DNA from: Alphaproteobacteria bacterium
GTDB taxonomy: Bacteria; Pseudomonadota; Alphaproteobacteria; UBA8366; GCA-2717185
Assembly (NCBI GenBank): GCA_021774435.1
Contig: JAJFJB010000274.1
Coordinates: 1-34,455 of the forward strand
Direction of reading: 5' to 3'
DNA length: 34,455 bases
Below the pieces are notes generated by a model. It ran no database searches. It saw only the letters and a list, made by a program, of their open reading frames with translations, and had not been told where the DNA came from. Below, piece after piece: positions 8,555 through 15,645 of this stretch. The position numbers were made by a program, and so were the translations under genes. Each line of letters starts with the position of its first letter. The stretch's first letter is position 1.

Positions 8555-8569
8555 ATTCCAAATTGGAAT
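8555..8569. promoter_or_regulatory. candidate LysR operator between hyuA and the LysR gene
   Basis: A perfect 15-base palindrome, ATTCCAA-A-TTGGAAT, fits the LysR consensus T-N11-A (T8556 and A8568). It ends only 3 bases before the start codon of the divergent LysR gene and covers that gene's only purine-rich ribosome-site candidate (GGA). Binding here could repress the regulator gene itself and position the protein for the hyuA promoter about 95 bases away. The palindrome is seen directly; binding is inferred. Confidence 0.65.
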
Positions 8570-8572
8570 GTT

Positions 8573-9472
8573 ATGCTTTCCACCAAGCATTTACAGGTTC
8601 TGGCCGCGGTATTGCGCCAGGGGTCGGTTACGGGGGCTGCTGAAGAGCTGAATATTTCGCAGCCCACGGCGAGCAAGGCGATCAAGCGGCTGGAGGATAT
8701 TGCCGGGGTCAGGCTCTTCGAACGGTTGGAAGGCCGCTTGCGCCCCACCGCGGAAGCGCTCGTTCTTGCTGGTGAAGCGGCGCGGCTGAACGACGAGCAT
8801 GTCGCGTTCGAGCGTTTACTCTCGAATATCAGGCATCAGAACGAAGGTACCTTGCGGGTGTCGATGGCGGCGGCTTTTGCTGCGTCGATCATGCCCCGCG
8901 CGATCGTCAACCTGTCACGCTCCAACCCTGATGTCCGCATTCACGCCAAGGTCGATACGCAGTCTCAAATCGTAGACGATTCCGCCTGGGGACGGATCGA
9001 TTTGGGGATCGTTCACTTTACGCAGGCGGAACCGTTGACCACCAGCGTTCCGCTGCATACGGGCAGGATCGTCTGCATCATGTCGCCGGATCATGAACTT
9101 GCCGGGAAGCAGAGCTTGCGGACGCGCGACCTGGAAGGCTTTCCGCTTATTGCCTACCACCCGGACCTACCGTTTGCCCGTAGCATCCAGAAAGCCTTCG
9201 TCGATCACGACAGTTTGCCTGTCGTCAGAATCGAAGCCAATCACACCAGCCTTGTGCGCGACCTGGTCCGGCTCGGCGGCGGCATCGCACTCGTCGACGA
9301 GTTTACCCTGTGGTTCGAGCCGCAGGACGGTTTCATCGTGCGGGCCATCGAACCCGCAATCGAGGTAACGATGGGCATCGTCTATGCGCGCAACCGGCCT
9401 CTGCCGCGCATGGCGCAGAAGCTGGTCGATTGCGTGAACGGCGTTCTCGCGGAACCGAAACTAGCTCTTTAG
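8573..9472 (+). CDS. LysR-family transcriptional regulator
   Basis: A 299-residue LysR-type regulator. The N-terminal winged helix-turn-helix (about residues 3-60) has the family pattern GSVTGAAEELNISQPTASKAI followed by LE.. GVRLFER. The C-terminal effector-binding domain (from about residue 90, LRVSMAAAFAASIMPRAI) is a periplasmic-binding-protein-like fold. It diverges from hyuA and its start abuts a LysR-type palindrome at 8555-8569, which makes it the likely regulator of hyuA-hyuB. It could also affect the oppositely oriented molybdenum hydroxylase gene downstream. The inducer may be a substrate or product of the hydantoinase, but this is inference. Confidence 0.95.
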   Translation: MLSTKHLQVLAAVLRQGSVTGAAEELNISQPTASKAIKRLEDIAGVRLFERLEGRLRPTAEALVLAGEAARLNDEHVAFERLLSNIRHQNEGTLRVSMAAAFAASIMPRAIVNLSRSNPDVRIHAKVDTQSQIVDDSAWGRIDLGIVHFTQAEPLTTSVPLHTGRIVCIMSPDHELAGKQSLRTRDLEGFPLIAYHPDLPFARSIQKAFVDHDSLPVVRIEANHTSLVRDLVRLGGGIALVDEFTLWFEPQDGFIVRAIEPAIEVTMGIVYARNRPLPRMAQKLVDCVNGVLAEPKLAL

Positions 9473-9530
9473 ATCAGATCACGATTGTTGGAATCGCTTA
9501 CGCGATCCAATAATCGTGTGAATCTGATCG
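9472..9530. repeat. interspersed palindromic repeat, copy 1
   Basis: A 59-base imperfect palindrome that begins GATCAGAT and ends ATCTGATCG, with inner arms CACGATTGTTGGAATCGC and GCGATCCAATAATCGTG around TTAC. It starts at the stop codon of the LysR gene. A diverged copy of the same length lies at 32457-32515; the core GTTGGAAT(C/T)GCTTAC and GCGATCCA are shared. It has the look of a REP-like chromosomal element, and it may also act as a terminator for the LysR gene. Confidence 0.75.
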
Positions 9531-9543
9531 ACCTTTTTGAAAA

Positions 9544-9606
9544 TAGAGCACCTTCACAGCATTAAACGGAACCAGTGTAAGTTCCGTTTAATGCTGATGT
9601 GCTCTA
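9544..9606. terminator. long hairpin, probable bidirectional terminator
   Basis: TAGAGCA (9544-9550) and TGCTCTA (9600-9606) flank an inner stem AGCATTAAACGGAAC / GTTCCGTTTAATGCT with loop CAGTGTAA. The inner 15-base arms pair perfectly. It fills the convergent spacer between the LysR gene and the molybdenum hydroxylase gene, and its right end includes the stop codon of the latter (9604-9606). No long T-run follows, so termination is inferred from position and stem strength. The TGTGCTCTA end also occurs beside the second copy of the neighbouring repeat (32520-32528). Confidence 0.6.
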
Positions 9607-11934
9607 GGCGTTGATCGCGCGCCAGACCTTTTCCGCGGTGACCGGCATATCGATTTCCGTAACACCATATTCCGATAGCGCATCGACGATGGCGTTTACG
9701 ACCGCGGGCATGCTGGCGGTCGGGCCGGACTCCCCGCAGCCTTTGACGCCGAGTGGATTGGTTTGACAGGTCGTTTCCGTTGTCGCCCACTCGAAATGGG
9801 GTGTCTCCACGGCGCGCGGCATGCAGTAATCCATGAAGGAGCCGGTGATGAGCTGACCCGAGTCCGGATCGTAGACAACTTCTTCGCTCAACGCCTGTCC
9901 GAGACCATTGGACACGCCGCCATGCAATTGTCCTTCGAGCAGCATGGGATTGATGATCGTGCCGAAGTCGCTGACCATGGCGTACCGGGTTACCTGGACA
10001 TAGCCCGTGTCGCGGTCGATCTCGACTTCTGCGACGTGGCAGCCGCAAGGGTAGTTGTACGCCCGGGCGACATAATGCGCATTGCCTTCAAGTCCGAGCC
10101 CGTCCCCTTCCGGTACATTCGCGCTGCTGAAGGAGGCCTTGGCGACATCGACCAGGCCGACGCTTCGGTCGGTTCCGGCAATGGTGAAGCGACCATGCTG
10201 GAACTCGATATCGTCGGCGCTGGCTTCCAGCATCTGGGCCGCGATACGCTGGCCCTTTTCGATGATCTCCTCGGAACTTTGCACGATTGCCGCACCGGCT
10301 ACCGTTGTCGTCCGGGAACCGCCGGTTCCGGAGCCCGGCCCGATACGGTCGGAATCGCCTTGTACGACATTGATGTTTTCGAACGATAGACCGAGTTGGC
10401 TGGCGACGATCTGGCTGAACACCGTTGCGTGCCCTTGGCCGTTGGTTTGTCCTGTCAGCGTCACGGTGATGACGCCTGAACTGTCGAATTGCATCCCGAC
10501 CCGATTGTCCATGAAGCCGTCGGGCTCCGTGTAAACGGCATAGCCGAAGCCGAGCAACTTGCCGGCATCCTTGGCTTGCTGTTTGCGATCGGCGAAACCG
10601 TCCCGGTCGGCAAGAACCAGTGCCTGGTTCATATTGTCTTCGAAATCGCCGCTGTCATAGACCAGCCCGGTGGGTGTGCTGTAGGGCATTTCGGACGCGG
10701 TTACCAAATTGCGCCGACGCAGGTCGGCAGGATCGATTGCCAGTTCCCGTGCGGCTTTGTCGACCAGCCGCTCGACCATGTAACAGAATTCGGGCTTGCC
10801 CGCGCCGCGGAATGCTGCGGTCGGGGTGTTGTTGGTGAAGACGCAGACGGTTTCCGCAAAGACCGTGTCGATCCGGTAAACGTTCGTCAGCATCCGGGTG
10901 CCACCCTTTGTCGGAATGATTGCGGCACCGCCGGTATGGTAGGCACCCATGCTGGAGGTGGTCTTGCAGCGGATAGCCAAGAATTTGCCATCGCCGTCCA
11001 AGGCAAGTTCCGCCTGCATGACATGGTCGCGCGCGTGATAGTCGGTCAGGAAGGCATCGCCGCGGCTGGGATACCATTTGATAGGGCGACCGAGGCGTTT
11101 CGCTGCCCAGGGTATTACGATCTGCTCGGGATAAATGCCATTCTTGATCCCAAATCCGCCGCCGACATCGGGTGTGATGAGATGAATGTCTTCTTTTGGG
11201 ACACCCAGTCCGGGATTGGCCATCGCCGTATGGACCGGCATGTTGCCTTGGGTGGGTGTATACACGGTGTAACGCCGCGTTAGCGGGTCATAGGACGCGA
11301 TAGCGCCACGAGGCTCCGTCGCGCCAACGACAATCCGGTTGTTCACGAGATCGATCTGCGTGACATGGGCGGCACGAGCAAAGGCGGCATCGGTCGCGGC
11401 ACGGTTCCCGGTTTCCCAATCCAGTGCCGTATTGCTACCAACGTCGCTCCAGATGACCGGAGCATCGGCATCCAACGCACCTGCCGTGCTCGTGACCGAG
11501 GGGAGTTCCTCGTATTCGATATCGAGCAGTTCGGCGGCATCCGCGGCTTGTTCCGCTGTTTCAGCAATGACGACGGCGACCGTCTCACCGGCATACCGCA
11601 CGACATCGGTTGCTATCGAGCGCCGTTCGGGCACAAAGAGAGGCGATCCGTCGCGATTTTCAACCGGCGCGGATCCGACGATAGCGCCGACGCCGTCTTG
11701 ATCCATATCGGAACCGGTAAACACAGCGATAACACCGGGTTCTCCGAGCGTGGCCGTGCTGTCGATGCTGTTTATTTTGGCGTGTGCATAGGGCGAGCGG
11801 ACAAAATACGCGTGCGCCTGACCGGGCATATCAATGTCGTCGATGAAGCGGCCACCGCCGGTAAGCAACGCGTGATCTTCAATACGGGGAACGGAAACAC
11901 CGATTCCATTGGCGATGGGTGCAGAGTCGGGCAC
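9604..11934 (-). CDS. molybdenum hydroxylase large subunit (xanthine dehydrogenase/CoxL family)
   Basis: The molybdopterin-cytosine-dinucleotide-binding catalytic subunit of an aerobic-type CO dehydrogenase/xanthine dehydrogenase-family hydroxylase (776 residues, usual length). Seen in order: RIEDHALLTGGGRFIDDI (N-terminal hammerhead domain), the GGGFGIKNG motif, the active-site loop AFRGAGK (form II pattern, not the AYxCSFR of true CO dehydrogenase), GQTNGQGHAT, and the C-terminal KGCGESG motif with the catalytic Glu. The start is GTG at 11934 with AGGAG upstream. The FAD and iron-sulfur subunits are not adjacent, so they must be encoded elsewhere or differ. It diverges from a cysteine hydrolase gene across 130 bases. 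Hydroxylation of a heterocycle or aldehyde oxidation is likely; CO oxidation is not. Confidence 0.93.
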   Translation of the reverse strand: MPDSAPIANGIGVSVPRIEDHALLTGGGRFIDDIDMPGQAHAYFVRSPYAHAKINSIDSTATLGEPGVIAVFTGSDMDQDGVGAIVGSAPVENRDGSPLFVPERRSIATDVVRYAGETVAVVIAETAEQAADAAELLDIEYEELPSVTSTAGALDADAPVIWSDVGSNTALDWETGNRAATDAAFARAAHVTQIDLVNNRIVVGATEPRGAIASYDPLTRRYTVYTPTQGNMPVHTAMANPGLGVPKEDIHLITPDVGGGFGIKNGIYPEQIVIPWAAKRLGRPIKWYPSRGDAFLTDYHARDHVMQAELALDGDGKFLAIRCKTTSSMGAYHTGGAAIIPTKGGTRMLTNVYRIDTVFAETVCVFTNNTPTAAFRGAGKPEFCYMVERLVDKAARELAIDPADLRRRNLVTASEMPYSTPTGLVYDSGDFEDNMNQALVLADRDGFADRKQQAKDAGKLLGFGYAVYTEPDGFMDNRVGMQFDSSGVITVTLTGQTNGQGHATVFSQIVASQLGLSFENINVVQGDSDRIGPGSGTGGSRTTTVAGAAIVQSSEEIIEKGQRIAAQMLEASADDIEFQHGRFTIAGTDRSVGLVDVAKASFSSANVPEGDGLGLEGNAHYVARAYNYPCGCHVAEVEIDRDTGYVQVTRYAMVSDFGTIINPMLLEGQLHGGVSNGLGQALSEEVVYDPDSGQLITGSFMDYCMPRAVETPHFEWATTETTCQTNPLGVKGCGESGPTASMPAVVNAIVDALSEYGVTEIDMPVTAEKVWRAINA

Positions 11935-12064
11935 GGCGTTACTCCTGAAAGGATAGCAATGAGGGCGGTCAGATGACGTGATTGATCGTGGACCCTATCA
12001 GACTCGACCGTCAAGACAAGCATGGTTAGGTTGCGACGAAATCACACTTAACGGGAGAACAGCC

Positions 12065-12655
12065 GTGGCGCAAACTTTACGGGAAATGGCGGGTGCAAAC
12101 CCGGAGCCTCACGCACTTGCAAGCAGTGCGGTTCTGATGATCGACACGCAGCTGGAATATGTGAGCGGGCGCATGGTTTGCGATGGTATCGAGGCGGCTC
12201 TGGAGCAAGGCGGGAAGTTGCTCGCGAAGGCGCGCGCTGCGCGCCGGCCCGTAATTCATATTCAACACAAGGGAAACCCCGGTGGCCTGTTCGATCCGGA
12301 AACCGACAATTTTCTGATCGCGCCACAGGTTGCACCGGAGGGCAGTGAACCGATCATCAACAAGGGGTTGCCGAATTCGTTTTCCGGGACCGACCTTGAA
12401 TCCGTCTATCGCGGGCTCGGCTGCGATTCGCTTATTATTGCAGGCTTCATGACGCATATGTGCGTCAGTTCGACGGCCCGGGCAGCGCTTGATCTCGGCA
12501 TTCCGTGCACGGTAGTCGCCAATGCCTGCGCGACGCGCGACTTGCCGGACGGGCAAGGCGGGGTGGTCCGAGGACGCGATTTGCACCGTATGGAGTTGAT
12601 CGCCTTGTCGGACCGTTTTTGTCCGATTGCGGGATCGGTCGACGATATCGTTTAG
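12065..12655 (+). CDS. isochorismatase-family cysteine hydrolase
   Basis: A 196-residue cytoplasmic amidase/hydrolase of the isochorismatase superfamily (nicotinamidase, N-carbamoylsarcosine amidase and relatives). The catalytic triad is visible: Asp27 in VLMIDTQ, Lys100 in INKGLPN, and Cys133 in GFMTHMCVSSTARAA. The cis-peptide position before the Cys region and the NACATRDLPDG segment are typical. I chose the GTG at 12065 because GGGAG precedes it and Asp27 then falls at the usual distance; an ATG at 11978 would give a 29-residue extension overlapping the divergent promoter region. It diverges from the molybdenum hydroxylase gene. In a locus with HyuA/HyuB, hydrolysis of a carbamoyl-amino acid is a plausible role (inference). 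Confidence 0.9.
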   Translation: MAQTLREMAGANPEPHALASSAVLMIDTQLEYVSGRMVCDGIEAALEQGGKLLAKARAARRPVIHIQHKGNPGGLFDPETDNFLIAPQVAPEGSEPIINKGLPNSFSGTDLESVYRGLGCDSLIIAGFMTHMCVSSTARAALDLGIPCTVVANACATRDLPDGQGGVVRGRDLHRMELIALSDRFCPIAGSVDDIV

Positions 12656-12795
12656 GAATATCGTCACTATAAGCGGGTTGTGTTTTTCCGGGTAGGTTCA
12701 ACTGTCCCGGCTGTTAACTTTAAAACTTAACGGAATCTTTGTACGTGTGAAGCATTGTCATTGGCAGGTCGGGCTATTTGACAAGGGGCACGCGC

Positions 12796-13242
12796 ATGAC
12801 CGAGCAAAGAACGAAGATTTCCCGCAGGCAAGCCATTACCGGTATTGCGTCAGTAAGTGCCGTTGCCGCCGTAGCGCCGCGCGCGAAAGCGCAATCCTGG
12901 GGACGTGTGTTTATCTTCAATACGGCATTGGACAAGGTCGAGCTAAAGCTTAACCGCCGCGCCTTGCCGGCAATCGTGGGGACGGAGCGGGAAGCTTATT
13001 ACATTCCCGATGTTATATCCGTGGACCGCACATCGCTGTTGCCGGATCTTGTTGTTGGCGAATTTGCAAAACGAAACAAGTTGCAAGTTCGCTACGCGGA
13101 TCAAGAAGTCGTTTACGACATCGCGATTGATGCATCGAAATATCATCTCGAACGCGATTTGCAGATCTATGTTCATCGTGATGGTCTTGTGATGCTGCAT
13201 GATGGCGTCGATATCTCTGAAAATATTCAAAAGATATCCTAA
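12796..13242 (+). CDS. secreted protein with Tat signal, function unknown
   Basis: A 148-residue protein with a twin-arginine signal peptide: KISRRQAITG at about residues 7-16, a short Ala/Val-rich hydrophobic core and an AKA-Q cleavage site near residue 33. The mature part (about 115 residues) contains VFIFNTALDKVELKLNRR, two Tyr/Asp-rich strands and no Cys, so it looks like a small beta-rich folded domain in the periplasm. The ATG at 12796 has AGGGG upstream; an in-frame TTG at 12778 would add six residues. I recognise no family. It stands alone between the cysteine hydrolase and the TPP riboswitch. Export by the Tat path suggests folding, perhaps with a cofactor, before secretion. Confidence 0.75.
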   Translation: MTEQRTKISRRQAITGIASVSAVAAVAPRAKAQSWGRVFIFNTALDKVELKLNRRALPAIVGTEREAYYIPDVISVDRTSLLPDLVVGEFAKRNKLQVRYADQEVVYDIAIDASKYHLERDLQIYVHRDGLVMLHDGVDISENIQKIS

Positions 13243-13354
13243 CGTTTCGGTGCCGGAGGGACGGCGTTTTAAGTCAGCTCTCTTAAATGAACTGCCAACC
13301 AACCTAATAAATGCGCCGAGGGTTTTCATTTCGGCGCGTATGCCCTACATTTGA

Positions 13355-13432
13355 CATAAGCTGGGGTGCCGGATTTTCCGGCTGAGATCATACCCAACGA
13401 ACCTGACCTGGATAATGCCAGCGTAGGGAGCT
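13355..13432 (+). promoter_or_regulatory. TPP riboswitch (THI element)
   Basis: The thiamine pyrophosphate aptamer upstream of thiO. Its conserved blocks are all present: GGGGTGCC (13363-13370), GGCTGAGATCATACCC (13380-13395), GAACCTGACCTGGATAATG (13399-13417) and CCAGCGTAGGGA (13418-13429). P1 can form from AGCT 13359-13362 and AGCT 13429-13432. The ribosome site GGGAG (13426-13430) lies inside the aptamer's 3' end, 6 bases before the thiO ATG, so control is probably translational: TPP binding would hide the site. There is no separate terminator hairpin between aptamer and gene. CCCTAC at 13343-13348 can also pair with GTAGGG 13423-13428. Confidence 0.96.
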
Positions 13433-13436
13433 CATT

Positions 13437-14621
13437 ATGTCAAACGCTCCAACAGTATTACAAAAGAAGAGACCCACCGTAGCAGTGGTGGGCGGCGGTA
13501 TCTGCGGTCTTGGCATCGGTTGGCGCCTTGCGGCGGCGGGTTGCAAAGTCGATGTGTTCGATCGGGGTAAAGCCGGCCGCGAAGCCAGCTGGGCGGCGGC
13601 GGGTATGCTCGCTGCACGCGTGGAGACGGAGCCGGGGGAGGAGCCGCTTCTGGCGCTCAATTTGGAAAGCCAGGCGGATTGGCCCGCCTTCGCGTCCGAG
13701 TTGGAAGCAGCCTCCGGCCTAACTCTCGACTATCGTGATGAAGGCACCCTCGTCGTCGCGGCACATCGTGACGATGCCGCGGAGCTTCGAAATACGTATG
13801 AATTCCACAAAAGCCTGGACCTCGATGTCACATGGCTGACGGGCGGCCAGGCGCGGCGTATCGAACCCCACTTGGCGCCTGGCGTCAGCGCGGCTGTGTT
13901 GAGTGAAGGGGATCATCAAGTCGACAACCGGCAATTGGTTCTGGCACTACGCGAGGCGTTCTTGCGGGCAGGCGGAACCTTGCATGAAGAAACTGCTGTC
14001 GATGCGATAGATATAGAGGGTGGCCAGGCCAAAGGCATTTTGGTGGCTGGCGAGCGGCATGAGGCCGATATGGTGCTGCTCGCGGCAGGGGCGTGGTCTT
14101 ACGATATTGACGGCGTGCCCCCGGCGGCGCGGCCGCCTGTGCGGCCTTTGAAAGGGCAGATGCTATCGCTGCAAATGGAACCTCGCGCGCCCATTATGGA
14201 TCATGTCCTCTGGGGCCCGGGCATCTATATCGTACCGCGTCGGGACGGCACGCTTATCCTGGGCGCGACGGTGGAAGAAAAAGGTTTCGATGCAGACCTG
14301 ACCGCCGGCGGCGTATTTCGATTACTCGAAGCGGCGTGGGAAATTCTGCCGCAGATCGAGGAACTGCCGATCAAGGAAATGTGGGTTGGATTCCGTCCAA
14401 CGAGCCGCGACGATGCGCCGATTTTGGGCCCGACACCGGTCGATGGCCTTGTCGTCGCGACGGGGCATCATCGGAATGGCGTGTTGCTGGCACCGTTGAC
14501 CATTGACGCCGTCAGCGCCTTCATGCTGGATGGTACGCTACTAAAATCGATTGAACCCTTTGGCATTGATCGGTTCGCTGTCAGGCAGAACCGGACAGCC
14601 AGTACGGGAAGCCAGGAATGA
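13437..14621 (+). CDS. thiO: glycine oxidase ThiO
   Basis: An FAD-dependent glycine oxidase (394 residues) of the D-amino-acid oxidase family that makes the iminoglycine used to build the thiazole ring of thiamine. The N-terminal dinucleotide motif is VVGGGICGLGIGW (17-29), followed by a Glu/Asp-ended strand VDVFDRG and the ASWAAAGML segment typical of ThiO. Further elements are RPLKGQMLSLQ and, near the C-terminus, the WVGFRPTSRDDAPILGPT and GHHRNGVLLAP motifs. The start lies 6 bases after a GGGAG embedded in the TPP riboswitch. It overlaps thiS by four bases (ATGA). Use of ThiO rather than the tyrosine lyase ThiH marks an aerobic thiazole pathway. Confidence 0.96.
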   Translation: MSNAPTVLQKKRPTVAVVGGGICGLGIGWRLAAAGCKVDVFDRGKAGREASWAAAGMLAARVETEPGEEPLLALNLESQADWPAFASELEAASGLTLDYRDEGTLVVAAHRDDAAELRNTYEFHKSLDLDVTWLTGGQARRIEPHLAPGVSAAVLSEGDHQVDNRQLVLALREAFLRAGGTLHEETAVDAIDIEGGQAKGILVAGERHEADMVLLAAGAWSYDIDGVPPAARPPVRPLKGQMLSLQMEPRAPIMDHVLWGPGIYIVPRRDGTLILGATVEEKGFDADLTAGGVFRLLEAAWEILPQIEELPIKEMWVGFRPTSRDDAPILGPTPVDGLVVATGHHRNGVLLAPLTIDAVSAFMLDGTLLKSIEPFGIDRFAVRQNRTASTGSQE

Positions 14622-14827
14622 GCCAGGAAATACAAGTCAACGGAATCGGCAAAACGATTCACGCGTCGACAATCGCGGAAATCCTTCAAGAGGAAGGTGT
14701 GGACGAAAGTGCGCCATTCTTGGCTGTCGCCCTAAACGGATCTGTTGTGCCGCGCCGCGACTGGCAGGATATCCAACTTTCTGCCGGTGATGCCGTCGAG
14801 ATTGTGAAGCCGGTATCGGGCGGCTGA
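14618..14827 (+). CDS. thiS: sulfur carrier protein ThiS
   Basis: A 69-residue ubiquitin-like sulfur carrier ending in the required Gly-Gly (residues 68-69, VKPVSGG), which is adenylated and converted to a thiocarboxylate to deliver sulfur to Thi[10 protein letters not shown] at the start, a central [13 protein letters not shown] strand and DAVEIVKPV before the tail match the family. It overlaps the end of thiO by four bases (ATGA), so the two are translationally coupled under the TPP riboswitch. ThiF, which activates ThiS, is not in the window. Confidence 0.95.
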   Translation: MSQEIQVNGIGKTIHASTIAEILQEEGVDESAPFLAVALNGSVVPRRDWQDIQLSAGDAVEIVKPVSGG

Positions 14828-14858
14828 TTGGTTTGAACGAACGAAACGAGTAATGACG

Positions 14859-15629
14859 ATGTCCAACGGATTTACGATTGCAGATAAAACCTTCGAATCC
14901 AGGCTTTTCATTGGGTCGTCGGGGTACCCCAACCAACAGATTATGCTGGACGCGATCGCCGCGTCTGGGGCTGAGGTTGTCACGGTCGCGATCCGGCGCA
15001 TCAACATTCAGGGTGGCGGCGAGAATGTGATCGAACTGCTGGCCGATGATTACCATCTGCTGCCGAATACGGCTGGCTGCTATACGGCCCGGGATGCGGT
15101 GCTGACCGCGCAGCTTGCCCGCGAGGCGATCGGCACCAACTGGATCAAGCTTGAGGTCATTGGCGACGAGGAAACTCTGTATCCGGATGTGGAACATTTG
15201 CTTGCGGCGGCGGACGAACTCGTAAAAGATGGTTTTATCGTCCTGCCCTATTGCAGCGATGATCCGATCACGTGCCGCAAACTTGCCGATATCGGCTGTG
15301 CGGCGGTGATGCCCTTGGGCGCACCGATCGGATCCGGTATGGGGCTGCGCAATCCGTACAATATCGAAATCATCCGTGATCAGGTTTCGATACCGGTCAT
15401 CGTCGACGCGGGCATTGGCACGGCGTCGGATGCTGCGATTGCGCTGGAGCTTGGGTGTGATGCCATCCTCTTGAATACGGCGATTGCAAAGGCTCGTGAT
15501 CCGATCAAAATGGCCGATGCCATGGGTAAGGGAGTGCAGGCAGGGCGGCTTGCTTTTGAAGCGGGCCGAATTCCTCGAAAACTCTATGCAGAAGCCTCGA
15601 GCCCGCAGGCGGGTATCGTCCGGGCGTAG
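14859..15629 (+). CDS. thiG: thiazole synthase ThiG
   Basis: Thiazole synthase (256 residues) joins deoxyxylulose phosphate, iminoglycine and ThiS-thiocarboxylate sulfur into the thiazole phosphate of thiamine. Family landmarks: [47 protein letters not shown] with the Schiff-base Lys97, LPYCSDDP, and the phosphate-binding [12 protein letters not shown]. The usual N-terminal GTGKY-type loop reads [12 protein letters not shown] 14859 is preferred because the weak purine site ACGAG is 8 bases upstream; ATG 14853 gives two more residues. It is 31 bases after thiS, so thiO-thiS-thiG form one riboswitch-controlled operon. thiE does not follow; a divergent-strand LysR gene ends here. Confidence 0.95.
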   Translation: MSNGFTIADKTFESRLFIGSSGYPNQQIMLDAIAASGAEVVTVAIRRINIQGGGENVIELLADDYHLLPNTAGCYTARDAVLTAQLAREAIGTNWIKLEVIGDEETLYPDVEHLLAAADELVKDGFIVLPYCSDDPITCRKLADIGCAAVMPLGAPIGSGMGLRNPYNIEIIRDQVSIPVIVDAGIGTASDAAIALELGCDAILLNTAIAKARDPIKMADAMGKGVQAGRLAFEAGRIPRKLYAEASSPQAGIVRA

Positions 15630-15645
15630 ATCCGGCGGCGTGAGC

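Noticed and set aside
10489-11283. A 264-codon open frame on the plus strand inside the molybdenum hydroxylase gene
   Set aside because: It is antisense to strongly conserved family motifs and has no recognisable domain or ribosome site.
9604-11934. Assignment as CO dehydrogenase CoxL
   Set aside because: The active-site loop is AFRGAGK and not the AYxCSFR of true CO dehydrogenase.
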